Source of the DNA: Oscillospiraceae bacterium
Lineage (GTDB): Bacteria; Bacillota; Clostridia; Oscillospirales; CAG-272
Reading direction: 5' to 3'
Assembly (NCBI GenBank): GCA_015065105.1
Contig: SVQZ01000014.1
Coordinates: 1-59,831 of the forward strand
DNA: 59,831 bases
Positions 23,220 to 31,599 of the stretch are shown one piece after another. The stretch's first letter is position 1; every line of letters starts with the position of its first letter. Position numbers and translations under genes: made by a program. Below the pieces are notes generated by a model, which was not told where the DNA came from, did no database searches, and was given only the letters and a program-made list of their open reading frames with translations.

Positions 23220-24115
23220 TTTTCGTCCTCCTTATCCGAAGAAATAAACAATAAAATACATAGCAATTCTAAGTATCTTTGGATAACATCTTGATACTTA
23301 TTATATGTTTCTAAAAGGCAATTCCTATTAGTACAAGTAATAATCATTACAAATTCAGTGGTGTCATCTATTATTAGCGGGATGGCTAATATAGATTTAT
23401 ACTGTCTACTCCCATCTAATTCAACAAACGGAACATCAGGTTTTCTATTGTCGATATCTCCACAATAGATCACTTTTCTTTCATTAAATGCTACACCCAC
23501 CAAAGAATTTTGATCTAAATTTAATCTTTCAATTGTTCCGGGTGAATGTTTTGTAGATAGTATAATTGAATACAAATTTGATTGATTTATTGCAAAAATA
23601 CTTGTATTTAATTTGGCGTTTTTAGAAAACACATCATCTCTAAAAATATATTCTATTTCTGATATCAACGATTGTAATTCAACATTTTCACATTTTTTAT
23701 TATGTTTTAAGGAATATAAGATTTTTTTGTTAACCGAATTGGTATCAATATAATAGGCGCACTTATTGTTGTACAATTCTAAGTCTTGTTCAAATTTTTC
23801 CGATTCACAACTTACTTCATCTCTTTCGAGGGTGAGAGCATCAATTTCTTCTTTTAGTGATCCAATTTGTTCGAGTAACTTGTTTTTATTTTCTTCCCAA
23901 GAAACTTCTTGTTGCTTTTGAGAATCATTTAGCTGTCGAATTTTTCTTTTTTCAGTCCAAATGATTACCAAAAGAACAGAAATCACTAAAGCAAATAAAA
24001 TTCCTATTACTAAGATTAAATTGTCTTTTTGAAAGGCGTAGACAACTAAATTGATAATAAGTTGAATTATCAAAACACCTATGCCACCAAAAACATCAGT
24101 TTTTTTGATATCCAT
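23216..24115 (-). CDS. Two-helix membrane protein with coiled coil and GAF-like domain
   Basis: This 299-residue protein has two membrane helices (about 12-30 and 34-53), then a charged coiled coil (about 55-115) and a C-terminal GAF-like domain. The domain ends in QYKSILAIPLIIDDTTEFVMIIT, the usual strand pattern of GAF sensors that bind nucleotides or other small ligands. The start at 24115 follows AGGAGG (24120-24125) and a strong promoter. It overlaps the nuclease gene by four bases. Membrane-sensor/nuclease pairs are common in phage defence, so the pair may be a small defence system. The ligand is unknown. Confidence 0.75.
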   Translation of the reverse strand: MDIKKTDVFGGIGVLIIQLIINLVVYAFQKDNLILVIGILFALVISVLLVIIWTEKRKIRQLNDSQKQQEVSWEENKNKLLEQIGSLKEEIDALTLERDEVSCESEKFEQDLELYNNKCAYYIDTNSVNKKILYSLKHNKKCENVELQSLISEIEYIFRDDVFSKNAKLNTSIFAINQSNLYSIILSTKHSPGTIERLNLDQNSLVGVAFNERKVIYCGDIDNRKPDVPFVELDGSRQYKSILAIPLIIDDTTEFVMIITCTNRNCLLETYNKYQDVIQRYLELLCILLFISSDKEDEK

Positions 24116-24195
24116 AATTCCTCCTATATAAAATCAATATCATAAGTCAACATATCAATGTGCAAATCAAAATGGCGATCGTAAATACAGAATGT

Positions 24196-24224
24196 ATTAT
24201 ATCAAAAAATGTATAATAATTCAA
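24196..24224 (-). promoter_or_regulatory. Sigma-A promoter of the GAF-nuclease pair
   Basis: On the minus strand: TTGAAT (24224-24219), a 17-base spacer and TATAAT (24201-24196), about 80 bases before the GAF gene. Confidence 0.85.
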
Positions 24225-24240
24225 GCATTTTGCTTCAACA

Positions 24241-24285
24241 GAGAAATAAAAGGGAACATAAGTATTGAATAGTACTATGTTCCCT
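24241..24285 (-). terminator. Terminator of tRNA-Pro
   Basis: A 10-pair stem AGGGAACATA/TATGTTCCCT (24251-24260 with 24276-24285) is followed on the minus strand by TTTTATTTCTC. Confidence 0.85.
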
Positions 24286-24288
24286 CAT

Positions 24289-24364
24289 TGGTCCGAGTGA
24301 CAGGGATCGAACCTGCGGCCTGATGGTCCCAAACCACCCGCGCTCCCAGCTGCGCCACACCCGG
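24289..24364 (-). tRNA. tRNA-Pro (anticodon TGG)
   Basis: The minus strand reads a full cloverleaf: acceptor CCGGGTG/CACTCGG, D arm GCGC/GCGC, anticodon loop TTTGGGA with anticodon TGG, T arm with TTCGATC, and an encoded CCA end. It decodes proline CCA codons. Its 3' end faces the mobile region, the orientation used by elements that insert into tRNA genes. Confidence 0.95.
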
Positions 24365-24677
24365 ATATCTATTCAATTTTTTTAGTTTTTTGCGTGGAAG
24401 TGGGACAAACTGTGGTCAAACGCAAATTCCACGCATTTTTGAGTTTTCTCAAAACTCCGAAAGTCCGCATAAGTAAAGGCTTTTCGGGACTTCGATAAAA
24501 TCTCGGCTATAACTGCTAGGCACGCTCCCAAACCACCCGCGCTCCCAGCTGCGCCACACCCGGATATTATTCGATTTTTTCGTTTTTTGCGTAGAAGTGG
24601 GACAAACTGTGGTCAAAGGCAAAACCTACGCTGTTTTGCGTTTTCGTAAAGTGCCGAAAACCCGCATAAATAAAGGC
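24327..24677. repeat. Tandem imperfect duplication of the tRNA-Pro 5' half and its flank
   Basis: Unit 1 (24327-24480) and unit 2 (24526-24677) are about 199 bases apart. The first 42 bases, the tRNA 5' half, are identical. The next 110 or so remain clearly alignable, for example AAGTGGGACAAACTGTGGTC in both, with scattered substitutions. Confidence 0.85.
24526..24563 (-). pseudogene. Truncated tRNA-Pro copy (5' half only)
   Basis: This stretch is identical to the tRNA-Pro gene from its 5' end to the anticodon loop, then breaks off. The 3' half is missing, so it cannot make a tRNA. Confidence 0.85.
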
Positions 24678-24923
24678 GATTTCTTCCGTGTTTGCAATGG
24701 TTTGGGGGATTTGCTTTTCGGCGCGAAGCGCCGTTTTGCCAGCGGGGGCTCCCCGCCGGGCGCGATCCCAAAGCAAACGTCTTCCCGCTGCAACTAAGGT
24801 TATGCAATAGCATCCGATAGGTGCTTTGAAGCTGACGAGCTTCAAAGCCTTCTCGGTCTGATAATCAGCGGAACCCGGAATCACAACGGCTTTTTAGTAT
24901 CTCAACAGGATTATTACTATGGT
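24678..24923 (-). other. GC-rich hairpin region downstream of a strong promoter
   Basis: This gene-free region holds three perfect hairpins: CGGCGC/GCGCCG (24719-24733), GCGGGG/CCCCGC (24742-24756) and an 11-pair stem (24823-24833 with 24838-24848). A minus-strand promoter at 24924-24952 reads into it. It is either the leader of a tRNA-Pro precursor or an unannotated structured RNA. Confidence 0.5.
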
Positions 24924-24952
24924 ATTATATCAAAATATAATATCCGTGTCAA
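24924..24952 (-). promoter_or_regulatory. Strong minus-strand promoter with no protein gene downstream
   Basis: TTGACA (24952-24947), a 17-base spacer and TATAAT (24929-24924), both consensus. The next gene downstream is tRNA-Pro, more than 550 bases away. Confidence 0.85.
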
Positions 24953-24956
24953 GTGT

Positions 24957-24994
24957 AAAAAGTAAAGACTTTTCCATAGAAAAGCCTTTACTTT
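24957..24994 (-). terminator. Terminator of the TspO-like gene
   Basis: A 15-pair stem with one mismatch (24959-24974 with 24979-24994) and a T tract on the minus strand; it overlaps the last codons of the gene. Confidence 0.85.
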
Positions 24995-25479
24995 CTGTTA
25001 AGTATCCATATTCCGAGATTGAGATATCCGGCAAAGCTTACCCAAATTGCATAAGGTATTTGCAAATAAGCTGATTTCTTATCTACCTTTTTATAAGAAA
25101 GGATAGTTCTTACAATAAGGTATAGAAGCGCCAAAAGCCAGAAGAAGGCAAAGGGGAATCTTCTGAAATTGAAAAATATGATGCTCCAGGCGAAGTTGAA
25201 TGCAAGGCTCAATACATAATACCCTAAACCGTCTGCTGCGTCCTTAGGCGCTTTATTTTTGTTCAGAAACACCTTGCCTGAGCTTATACCCATAAGGACG
25301 TATAAAGCACTCCATACAACAGGGAAGAGCCAGGATGGCGGTGATAAGGGCGGAGTATTAAGCTCTTTGTATATCTGCATATTATTTCTTGTGAGAAGTG
25401 CAGAAGTTATTCCTATAAGCAAAGGAATAAATACAGCGGCAGTATAAACTATTGTTTTACGTTTTAACAGTTTTTGCAT
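24988..25479 (-). CDS. tspO: TspO/MBR-family membrane protein
   Basis: This 163-residue protein has five membrane helices and the TspO signature PPSWLFPVVWSALYVLMGISS, then AFNFAWSIIFF, and a last helix PYAIWVSFAGYLNL. TspO proteins bind and degrade or carry porphyrins and affect stress responses. I chose the ATG at 25479, seven bases after AAGGAG; the ATG at 25485 is too close to that site. It stands alone between two terminators. The family call is strong; the ligand in this organism is not known. Confidence 0.92.
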   Translation of the reverse strand: MQKLLKRKTIVYTAAVFIPLLIGITSALLTRNNMQIYKELNTPPLSPPSWLFPVVWSALYVLMGISSGKVFLNKNKAPKDAADGLGYYVLSLAFNFAWSIIFFNFRRFPFAFFWLLALLYLIVRTILSYKKVDKKSAYLQIPYAIWVSFAGYLNLGIWILNRK

Positions 25480-25540
25480 AACCATACTCCTTATAATATC
25501 GGTGTAATCATTTATATTTAAAAATATCAGAAAGTATTAC

Positions 25541-25577
25541 AAAAAAGCCGTCCGAATAATGTCCGAACGGCTTTTTT
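25541..25577. terminator. Bidirectional terminator between the DUF6514-like and tspO genes
   Basis: GCCGT/ACGGC ends of an imperfect stem (25547-25571) have six A before and seven T after, so it can end transcripts on either strand. It separates tspO from the upstream minus-strand gene. Confidence 0.85.
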
Positions 25578-25614
25578 GCGGTATCGATTTTTGATAAGCA
25601 GTTGGGAAGCCTGC

Positions 25615-25914
25615 TTATATGATATCCTGCAGAACGTTGCCTGCTAAACATGGGGTAACTGCATTTCTCTGCAGACAGTTAAGAATAGTTAATGCTTTAT
25701 CGCGGCTTCTTGCTATATCATACATAAAGAAATACTCGGGAATGTCTATTTCCTTAAGCTCGATAACAGCGATAGAATAAACCGTACTTACTGTTTTGTC
25801 CTTGATGTAGGGATCGCGGGTAGATATTATTTTGTATTGAAGATACCCGTTGATCTCATCAGAAAAGATCTCCTCTGTCGGCAGGTCTGCGGAGTTTGAG
25901 ATTGCTGTATTCAT
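25615..25914 (-). CDS. Small DUF6514-like protein under a Spo0A-type promoter
   Basis: This 99-residue protein has no membrane segment. Its beta-rich middle (TVSTVYSIAVIEL) is followed by YDIARSRDKALTILNCLQRNAVTP and a hydrophobic end VLQDII, which resembles the DUF6514 family of Clostridia as I recall it. The start at 25914 follows AAAGGAGGA; a longer frame to 25941 is less likely. The promoter upstream carries two Spo0A boxes, which links the gene to the entry into sporulation or stationary phase. The molecular function is unknown. Confidence 0.7.
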   Translation of the reverse strand: MNTAISNSADLPTEEIFSDEINGYLQYKIISTRDPYIKDKTVSTVYSIAVIELKEIDIPEYFFMYDIARSRDKALTILNCLQRNAVTPCLAGNVLQDII

Positions 25915-25941
25915 TTCTTCCTCCTTTCGTAGAATGACCAC

Positions 25942-25996
25942 ATTATATCATCCTGCCATGAAAGAGTCAAACAAAATCATTCGACACGGTTCGACA
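25942..25996 (-). promoter_or_regulatory. Sigma-A promoter with two tandem Spo0A boxes
   Basis: On the minus strand: two TGTCGAA boxes (25996-25990 and 25986-25980) exactly 10 bases apart, then TTGACT (25970-25965), a 17-base spacer and TATAAT (25947-25942). TGTCGAA is the 0A box core; tandem boxes one helical turn apart near -35 fit direct Spo0A control. Confidence 0.8.
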
Positions 25997-26431
25997 CAAT
26001 TTCGTTAAGTTTTCTTTGAAAAACGGCATATGTGAAAGGGAATAAGAAAAAATCTGCGTTATTTAGAAAAAAGATATCTTTCACACCTATTTAATCTGAA
26101 CTATTTTCAAAAAACGTCGATGGACGTCGAAAAAGTAATAAATATACGAAATCCTTTTAAAACGTTGAATATAATTGTGCTAACATTGTATATCGGCTTA
26201 TAATTATACATATTGGTGAAAACAAACAAAAAGCACACAAAAACTTTGTTAAGTATTACACGGTGGAATTAAGCAAAATTCAGAATAAAAAACGAATCTT
26301 ATTTTACTGTTTTTTAGTTTATGGGAAATCACTCCCTTTCGGGCGCTGAAGAAACAAGCTTATGTAAGGCTCAAGCCCGATCATCGCTGCGGGCCGGCGC
26401 CCGCTTTTTATAAATAATTTGATAAAAAAAT
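25997..26431. other. AT-rich intergenic region
   Basis: No gene is supported here. The stretch is AT-rich. Its right part holds repeat A (26381-26408) and a looser upstream segment also seen before repeat B. Confidence 0.5.
26381..26408 (+). repeat. GC-rich hairpin repeat A, left of rpsU
   Basis: TCATCGCTGCGGGCCGGCGCCCGCTTTT; only one base differs from repeat B at 26854-26881. GCGGGC/GCCCGC forms a stem followed by T, so on the plus strand it is a terminator-like hairpin. Confidence 0.75.
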
Positions 26432-26465
26432 AAAGGAATGTGAAATCACATTCCTTTAATTTTTG
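26424..26465. terminator. Bidirectional terminator after rpsU
   Basis: A near-perfect 12-pair stem (26432-26443 with 26446-26457) has T tracts on both strands. Confidence 0.9.
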
Positions 26466-26482
26466 CAATTAATCAAATAGGA

Positions 26483-26659
26483 TTACTTGTACTTGCGCTT
26501 TCTTGCAGCTTCAGACTTCTTCTTACGCTTAACGCTGGGCTTTTCATAGTGCTCTCTCTTACGGAGCTCTGCGAGTACACCGCTTCTTGCGCACTGTCTC
26601 TTAAATCTGCGAAGAGCGCTATCCAAAGATTCATTATCTTTTACTTTGATTTCTGCCAT
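26483..26659 (-). CDS. rpsU: 30S ribosomal protein S21
   Basis: This 58-residue, very basic protein starts [21 protein letters not shown] and ends in a Lys/Arg-rich tail, as S21 does. It joins the 30S subunit near the site that pairs with the Shine-Dalgarno sequence. A GGGAGGG ribosome site and a consensus promoter lie upstream, and a terminator follows, so it is a single-gene unit. It is flanked on both sides by the same GC-rich hairpin repeat. Confidence 0.97.
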   Translation of the reverse strand: MAEIKVKDNESLDSALRRFKRQCARSGVLAELRKREHYEKPSVKRKKKSEAARKRKYK

Positions 26660-26710
26660 TTCTTTCTAACCCTCCCCTCGCTTGTCCAAAGAGATCCAAA
26701 TTTCCGTTAC

Positions 26711-26739
26711 ATTATACTACAAATATCATAAATTGTCAA
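26711..26739 (-). promoter_or_regulatory. Consensus sigma-A promoter of rpsU
   Basis: TTGACA (26739-26734), a 17-base spacer and TATAAT (26716-26711) on the minus strand. Confidence 0.9.
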
Positions 26740-26853
26740 TAGTTTTTACGGATTTTATAATAATTAAATTTAAATACGTCTATTTTTTAATGTTTAGGAA
26801 ATTGCTTTGCTTCGGGCATTCAAATGAAAGGGTTCAGATCGGGTCGGGTCCGC

Positions 26854-26881
26854 TCATCACTGCGGGCCGGCGCCCGCTTTT
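26854..26881 (+). repeat. GC-rich hairpin repeat B, right of rpsU
   Basis: Near-identical to repeat A in the same direction. About 60 bases upstream of each copy are also loosely alike (GAAAT..CTTTCGGGC then CTTCGGGC). It lies just past the leuS stop but has its T run on the plus strand. Confidence 0.7.
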
Positions 26882-26889
26882 ATGATAAT

Positions 26890-29313
26890 TTAACGGACAA
26901 CTATATTAACAAGCTTGCCGGGTACGTAGATCTCCTTAACAACGGTCTTGCCGTCGGTGAAGCTCTTTACCTTTTCATCTTCCTTAGCGTTTGCTATAAC
27001 GGTTTCCTTTGCCTCGTCCTTTGCGATCATGATAGTTCCGCGGAGCTTTCCGTTTACCTGAATAGCAATTTCAATTGTATTGTCTATAGTCTTTGCTTCA
27101 TCGTACTCAGGCCACTTTGCAAGGGAGAGAAGACCTTCTCCGTTAAACTCTGACCAAATCTCTTCTGTTAAGTGAGGAGCAAAGGGATTGAGAAGCGTAA
27201 TAAGGGTCTTGAGCTCGCAGGAGGAGATAGAGCCCTTATTGTACATCTCGTTTACAAGGGACATCATAGCCGCAATAGCGGTGTTGAACTTCATGGAATC
27301 GATATCCTCTGTAACCTTCTTAATGGTCTTATGAATAGAGGATTCAAGCTCATCGCTGTAACCCTTGGCGTCCATGTCAACAAGGTTTCGGAGATTTGCT
27401 ACGCGGTCGAGGAATCTCTTGCATCCTCTGATACTTTCAGTTGACCAGGGAGCGGATTTTTCGAAGTCGCCGATAAACATTTCATAAAGACGGAGTGTAT
27501 CTGCGCCGTATTCTGCGATAACGTCATCGGGATTAATTACGTTACCTCTGGACTTGGACATTTTTTCACCGTTAGCGCCTAAGATCATACCGTGAGCGGT
27601 TCTCTTAAGGTAGGGCTCCTTGCAGGAGAGTACGCCGATATCATAAAGGAACTTCGCCCAGAAACGAGAGTAGAGAAGGTGGAGAGTAACGTGCTCCATA
27701 CCGCCGTTATACCAGTCAACGGGCATCCAATAATCAAGAGCCTCCTTGGAAGCACAAGCCTCGTCGTTTTTGGGATCGCAGTAACGCATAAAGTACCAGG
27801 AAGAGCCTGCCCAGTTAGGCATGGTGTCTGTTTCACGCTTTGCGGGTGCGCCGCAGCAGGGACAGGTGGTGTTTACCCAATCGGTACACTTGGAAAGGGG
27901 AGATTCGCCTGTATCTGTGGGCTCGTATGCATCTACGTCGGGAAGCATAAGGGGAAGCTGATCCTCGGGAAGGGGTACCCATCCGCACTTTTCACAGTAA
28001 ACCATGGGAACGGGCTCACCCCAATATCTCTGACGAGAGAATACCCAGTCGCGGAGCTTGTAGTTGATCTGCTTGTGACCGAGCTTCTGCTCCTCGAGCC
28101 ATTGGATGATCTTAACCTTAGCATCTGCTACTTCAAGTCCGTCAAGGAAGCCTGAATTTACCATTGTGCCTGTAGCAACGTCGGTGAAGGCTTCATTCTG
28201 AACGTCTCCGCCTGCAACCACCTCAATGATGGGCAGGTCAAATTTCTTTGCGAACTCCCAGTCGCGGGTATCATGTGCAGGAACCGCCATGATAGCGCCC
28301 GTACCGTAGGTCGCAAGCACGTAGTCGGAAATATATATCGGGATCTCCTTACCGTTTACGGGGTTGATCGCATGAACGCCCTCAAGGCGGACACCGGTCT
28401 TTTCCTTAACAAGCTCTGTTCTTTCAAAGTCGCTCTTCTTTGCGGCCTCCTTCTGATATGCCTTGATGTCATCAAGGTTGGAAAGCTTGTCTGCCCACTT
28501 CTCGATAAGTGTATGTTCGGGGGAGATTACCATGTAAGTAGCACCGAAAAGAGTGTCGGGACGGGTGGTGTAAACAATAATATCGTCACCCTCGGAGGAC
28601 TTGAAATTAACCTCTGCACCCTCGCTTCTGCCGATCCAATTGATCTCCTGAGTCTTAACTCTTTCGATAAAATCAAGATCTGCAAGATCGTCGATAAGAC
28701 GCTGTGCATACTCCGTTATCTTGAGCATCCACTGGCTCTTGACCTTGTGAACGACCTCGCTTCCGCAACGCTCGCAAACACCGTTAACAACCTCTTCGTT
28801 TGCAAGAACTACCTTACAGGAGGTACAGAAGTTAACGTTCATTTCCTTCTTGTATGCAAGGCCGTGCTTGTAGAGCTGAAGGAATATCCACTGAGTCCAC
28901 TTATAGTATTCGGGAGAAGAGGTATTGATCTCTCTTGACCAGTCGAAGGAAAGACCGAGGGCCTGAAGCTGGGACTTAAAGCGTGCAACGTTTCTTTCTG
29001 TTACTATTGTGGGGTGGATGTGGTTCTTGATAGCATAGTTTTCGGTGGGAAGACCAAAGGCATCCCAGCCGATAGGGAAGAGAACGTTGTATCCCTGCAT
29101 TCTCTTCTTACGGGAAACTATGTCAAGTGCGGTATAGGGACGGGGGTGGCCGATATGAAGACCCTGTCCGGAGGGATAAGGGAATTCAACCAAAGAGAAA
29201 TACTTAGGCTTTGAATAGTCGGTGGTAGCCTCAAAAGCCTTCTTTTCCTCCCAAATCTTTTGCCACTTGCTGTCGATTTTTGAAAATTCGTATTTGGTGT
29301 CAAAATTACTCAT
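26890..29313 (-). CDS. leuS: Leucyl-tRNA synthetase
   Basis: This 807-residue class I enzyme joins leucine to tRNA-Leu. The HIGH motif (residues 53-56) and KMSKS (584-588) are intact, and the editing (CP1) domain with [12 protein letters not shown] lies between them. Two zinc-ribbon segments (CTSC...CERC, CEKC...CPCC) are present. The start at 29313 follows GAGGATG and overlaps the rsfS end by 8 bases. It is the last gene of the long smc-leuS run. Confidence 0.97.
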   Translation of the reverse strand: MSNFDTKYEFSKIDSKWQKIWEEKKAFEATTDYSKPKYFSLVEFPYPSGQGLHIGHPRPYTALDIVSRKKRMQGYNVLFPIGWDAFGLPTENYAIKNHIHPTIVTERNVARFKSQLQALGLSFDWSREINTSSPEYYKWTQWIFLQLYKHGLAYKKEMNVNFCTSCKVVLANEEVVNGVCERCGSEVVHKVKSQWMLKITEYAQRLIDDLADLDFIERVKTQEINWIGRSEGAEVNFKSSEGDDIIVYTTRPDTLFGATYMVISPEHTLIEKWADKLSNLDDIKAYQKEAAKKSDFERTELVKEKTGVRLEGVHAINPVNGKEIPIYISDYVLATYGTGAIMAVPAHDTRDWEFAKKFDLPIIEVVAGGDVQNEAFTDVATGTMVNSGFLDGLEVADAKVKIIQWLEEQKLGHKQINYKLRDWVFSRQRYWGEPVPMVYCEKCGWVPLPEDQLPLMLPDVDAYEPTDTGESPLSKCTDWVNTTCPCCGAPAKRETDTMPNWAGSSWYFMRYCDPKNDEACASKEALDYWMPVDWYNGGMEHVTLHLLYSRFWAKFLYDIGVLSCKEPYLKRTAHGMILGANGEKMSKSRGNVINPDDVIAEYGADTLRLYEMFIGDFEKSAPWSTESIRGCKRFLDRVANLRNLVDMDAKGYSDELESSIHKTIKKVTEDIDSMKFNTAIAAMMSLVNEMYNKGSISSCELKTLITLLNPFAPHLTEEIWSEFNGEGLLSLAKWPEYDEAKTIDNTIEIAIQVNGKLRGTIMIAKDEAKETVIANAKEDEKVKSFTDGKTVVKEIYVPGKLVNIVVR

Positions 29314-29701
29314 TTGTATCATCCTCTTCCTTGCGAATATACTGTTCTACGTCAATAACCTCTGAATCGTTCCAAAGCTTTTCAAGGTTATAGAATTCAC
29401 GGCTTTCACGGTTGAATATATGAACTATAACCGAAGAATAGTCCAATACTATCCATGCCGCTTCCTTAAAGCCTTCTATTGACTTGGGCTTGATACCCAT
29501 AAGTCCTGTTTTGTAATCAAGCTCATCTGCAAGAGCCTTGATCTGAGTGTTGGAGTTACCTGTGCAGATAACGAAATAATCGGTTATGACCGTCTGGTCG
29601 GTAACGTGAAGCATTTTTATATTATGCCCTTTTTTAGCATAAAGGATATTCAGTATTTCAACTGCAAGATCCTTTGGCTCTGTAATTCTGTTTTCTTCCA
29701 T
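29306..29701 (-). CDS. rsfS: Ribosomal silencing factor RsfS
   Basis: This 131-residue protein is of the RsfS/YbeB/Iojap family: [28 protein letters not shown], then [14 protein letters not shown]. RsfS binds ribosomal protein L14 and blocks joining of ribosomal subunits when nutrients are low. It sits in the common bacterial run nadD-yqeK-(LCP)-rsfS. Full length. Confidence 0.95.
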   Translation of the reverse strand: MEENRITEPKDLAVEILNILYAKKGHNIKMLHVTDQTVITDYFVICTGNSNTQIKALADELDYKTGLMGIKPKSIEGFKEAAWIVLDYSSVIVHIFNRESREFYNLEKLWNDSEVIDVEQYIRKEEDDTNE

Positions 29702-29713
29702 ATTTTGATCTCC

Positions 29714-30988
29714 TTAATACTTTTCAAGTCCGTTTTCCTTAATATCTTCGGCAGAGTAGGTGTCTTCAAATTCTTCTGTTGTAAGATATTTAGAATTTAT
29801 CGTACTGTTGCTTGTTACGGTAAAGATTCGTTCTGTATCGAACTGTTCATCGGGAATATCGGTATCATATACGTTATAGTTTTCGTTTATGATCTTAAGA
29901 AGGTTATATCTCTGAAGAACGAGATAGGGGGAGTGTTCTGAGAAGGGAGCGGAGCACATAGTGATATTTGAAAAATCCATTCCCAGTACAGCTCTTGCGT
30001 AATAGTCGAGATCCTCGGTGGGAACTGAATGTGTAACGTACTTAAGCATTGTGGTTGCGGTACTCAATACGTTTGTGATGTTAACGTTTTGCTTGAAGCT
30101 CTGTAAAAAAGCTACCATGAATTCCTTCTGTGCGTTCTGTCGGGAGATGTCGGCTCTTATATAGCCGCTTCTGAATCGAACGAACTGCTCAGCCATTTCT
30201 CCGTCAAGCTTCTGCTGACCCTTTTTGAGGTTTATATAAAGATTTTGGTCGGGGTCATTGTAGTACATATCCTGGGAAACGTACATATCAACACCGCCGA
30301 TCTCGTCAACTATCTTTCTGAAGCCTTCAAGATCCATATGAGCATACGAGTCTATTGATATATTTAATGCCTGTTCTAAAGTAAGTGCAAGACCTTCCAT
30401 TCCGAATTTGATATTGTCTTCCTGCTTTTTGGCCTTGAGAGAGCTGTAGTATTGGTGATATACCGAGTTCATTTTTCTCTCGTAATTGGTACAAAGAGTT
30501 TTGGTATCACCGCCGCAGCTGCTGCATTTTCCGCTTTCGCCCTCACGTGTAGTTACAGGCTTTTTACATTCCATACATGCATATGCATCGAGTACTACGA
30601 GAGTGTCACGGGGGATCTGCATTATAGTCATTTTGTTTTCGGGAACGTTAAAGTTGATAAGCATCATAACGTCTGTGAGATTTGCCTTAAGATCCTGACC
30701 GACAACAAGAAAATTATATACCTCTTCTTCTCTTTCCGCCAGAGAGCCGTCGGCTCTGAGAATGGGATTGTAGGTTGATTTGTCGATAGATTGCGGCTTT
30801 GTTTTGCCAAGGTCGCCGAGTCCGGTGATTTTGCCTGCGGCTACTATTGCGATCATAATCGAAAGAATAACGATAAGAATGATAAGGAGAACCCTTACCG
30901 CCTTATCCCCTTTTTTTCTTGCCGATCTTAGCTTTGGCTTTTTTTCTTCAACGTTGGCAAATTCGTTAAATTCTGAATCTTTTTTCAT
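29714..30988 (-). CDS. LytR-CpsA-Psr family protein with an inserted zinc ribbon
   Basis: This 424-residue protein has an N-terminal basic cytoplasmic tail, one membrane helix (31-52) and an extracellular LCP domain. LCP enzymes move teichoic acid or other glycopolymers from lipid carriers to peptidoglycan. The IPRDTLV motif (125-131), DLEGFRKIVDEIGGVDMYV and FVRFRSGYIRADISRQ are diagnostic. Between the IPRD strand and the usual KMN segment lie C138-x-x-C141 and C155-x-x-C158, a zinc-ribbon-like insertion I do not expect in this family. The start overlaps the yqeK stop (TAATG). Confidence 0.92.
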   Translation of the reverse strand: MKKDSEFNEFANVEEKKPKLRSARKKGDKAVRVLLIILIVILSIMIAIVAAGKITGLGDLGKTKPQSIDKSTYNPILRADGSLAEREEEVYNFLVVGQDLKANLTDVMMLINFNVPENKMTIMQIPRDTLVVLDAYACMECKKPVTTREGESGKCSSCGGDTKTLCTNYERKMNSVYHQYYSSLKAKKQEDNIKFGMEGLALTLEQALNISIDSYAHMDLEGFRKIVDEIGGVDMYVSQDMYYNDPDQNLYINLKKGQQKLDGEMAEQFVRFRSGYIRADISRQNAQKEFMVAFLQSFKQNVNITNVLSTATTMLKYVTHSVPTEDLDYYARAVLGMDFSNITMCSAPFSEHSPYLVLQRYNLLKIINENYNVYDTDIPDEQFDTERIFTVTSNSTINSKYLTTEEFEDTYSAEDIKENGLEKY

Positions 30989-31596
30989 TATTTACCTCTT
31001 TTGATTATCAAATCGTTTCTGGCACTTATGGTCTCATTGTCTATTACCTGACCGCTTTCAAGCAAAAACCTGACAGTTAAATCAAAGTAACGTATAACAG
31101 TATCATTGAGATGGCAGATAAGATCCTTATTTCCGGGATTCTCATAAAAGTAGCTTCTCAGAGAAACCAGAGAGTCATGCTTACGTGTTTTTTCGATACC
31201 GTCGGCTAACAAAAGCAGCTTTTGCATCAGAGTCATATTTACACATCCTGTTGTATGGGTACGTATAAGCTCTGCCGCTTCTTTTGTGACCGTTCCTTTA
31301 AATTGCTCAAGAGCATATTCAGCTCCTGTTTTTGCATGAAAGAGTGCCGGAGTACTTAAATATGTTTCGGTATATTCTATTTGATAAACCCGACATAGGG
31401 TAATTTGTTCGCCGGGGGTTTTTTCTTTTGTTATATCATGAAGCAATGCCGCTGTGTGGAGGGTTTCGGTATCCTTTTCCGAAAGACCGAAAATAAGCGC
31501 CATTTTATCGCATTCCTCGGCTACCGCCAGAGTATGCTCATATCGCTTTTGACTTAAATTGTTTTTAAGATATTCTTTAATATCGTTATATATGAT
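30988..31596 (-). CDS. yqeK: HD-domain hydrolase YqeK, apparent non-AUG start
   Basis: YqeK proteins are HD-domain phosphohydrolases that split diadenosine tetraphosphate. The first ATG (31503) would cut off the conserved N-terminus; the frame continues upstream with IKEYLKNNLSQKRYEHTLAVAEE, which carries the first metal-binding His (RYEHT). HD is seen in ALLHDITKEK. The open frame ends at the nadD stop (31600-31602) and has no ATG, GTG or TTG. Candidates are ATC at 31599 or 31596, ATA at 31593 and ATT at 31581; AAGGG (31608-31604) fits 31596 or 31593 best. I set 31596, with uncertainty. Confidence 0.85.
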   Translation of the reverse strand: MIYNDIKEYLKNNLSQKRYEHTLAVAEECDKMALIFGLSEKDTETLHTAALLHDITKEKTPGEQITLCRVYQIEYTETYLSTPALFHAKTGAEYALEQFKGTVTKEAAELIRTHTTGCVNMTLMQKLLLLADGIEKTRKHDSLVSLRSYFYENPGNKDLICHLNDTVIRYFDLTVRFLLESGQVIDNETISARNDLIIKRGK

Positions 31597-31599
31597 GAT

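Noticed and set aside
24567-24884. 105-residue minus-strand ORF between tRNA-Pro and tspO
   Set aside because: It starts at a GTG with no ribosome site, spans three GC-rich hairpins and ends inside the duplicated tRNA flank; it looks like chance reading of a structured region.
27592-28938. Long antisense ORFs within leuS (187 and 221 residues)
   Set aside because: leuS is full length with intact motifs on the other strand; the antisense frames show no domain.
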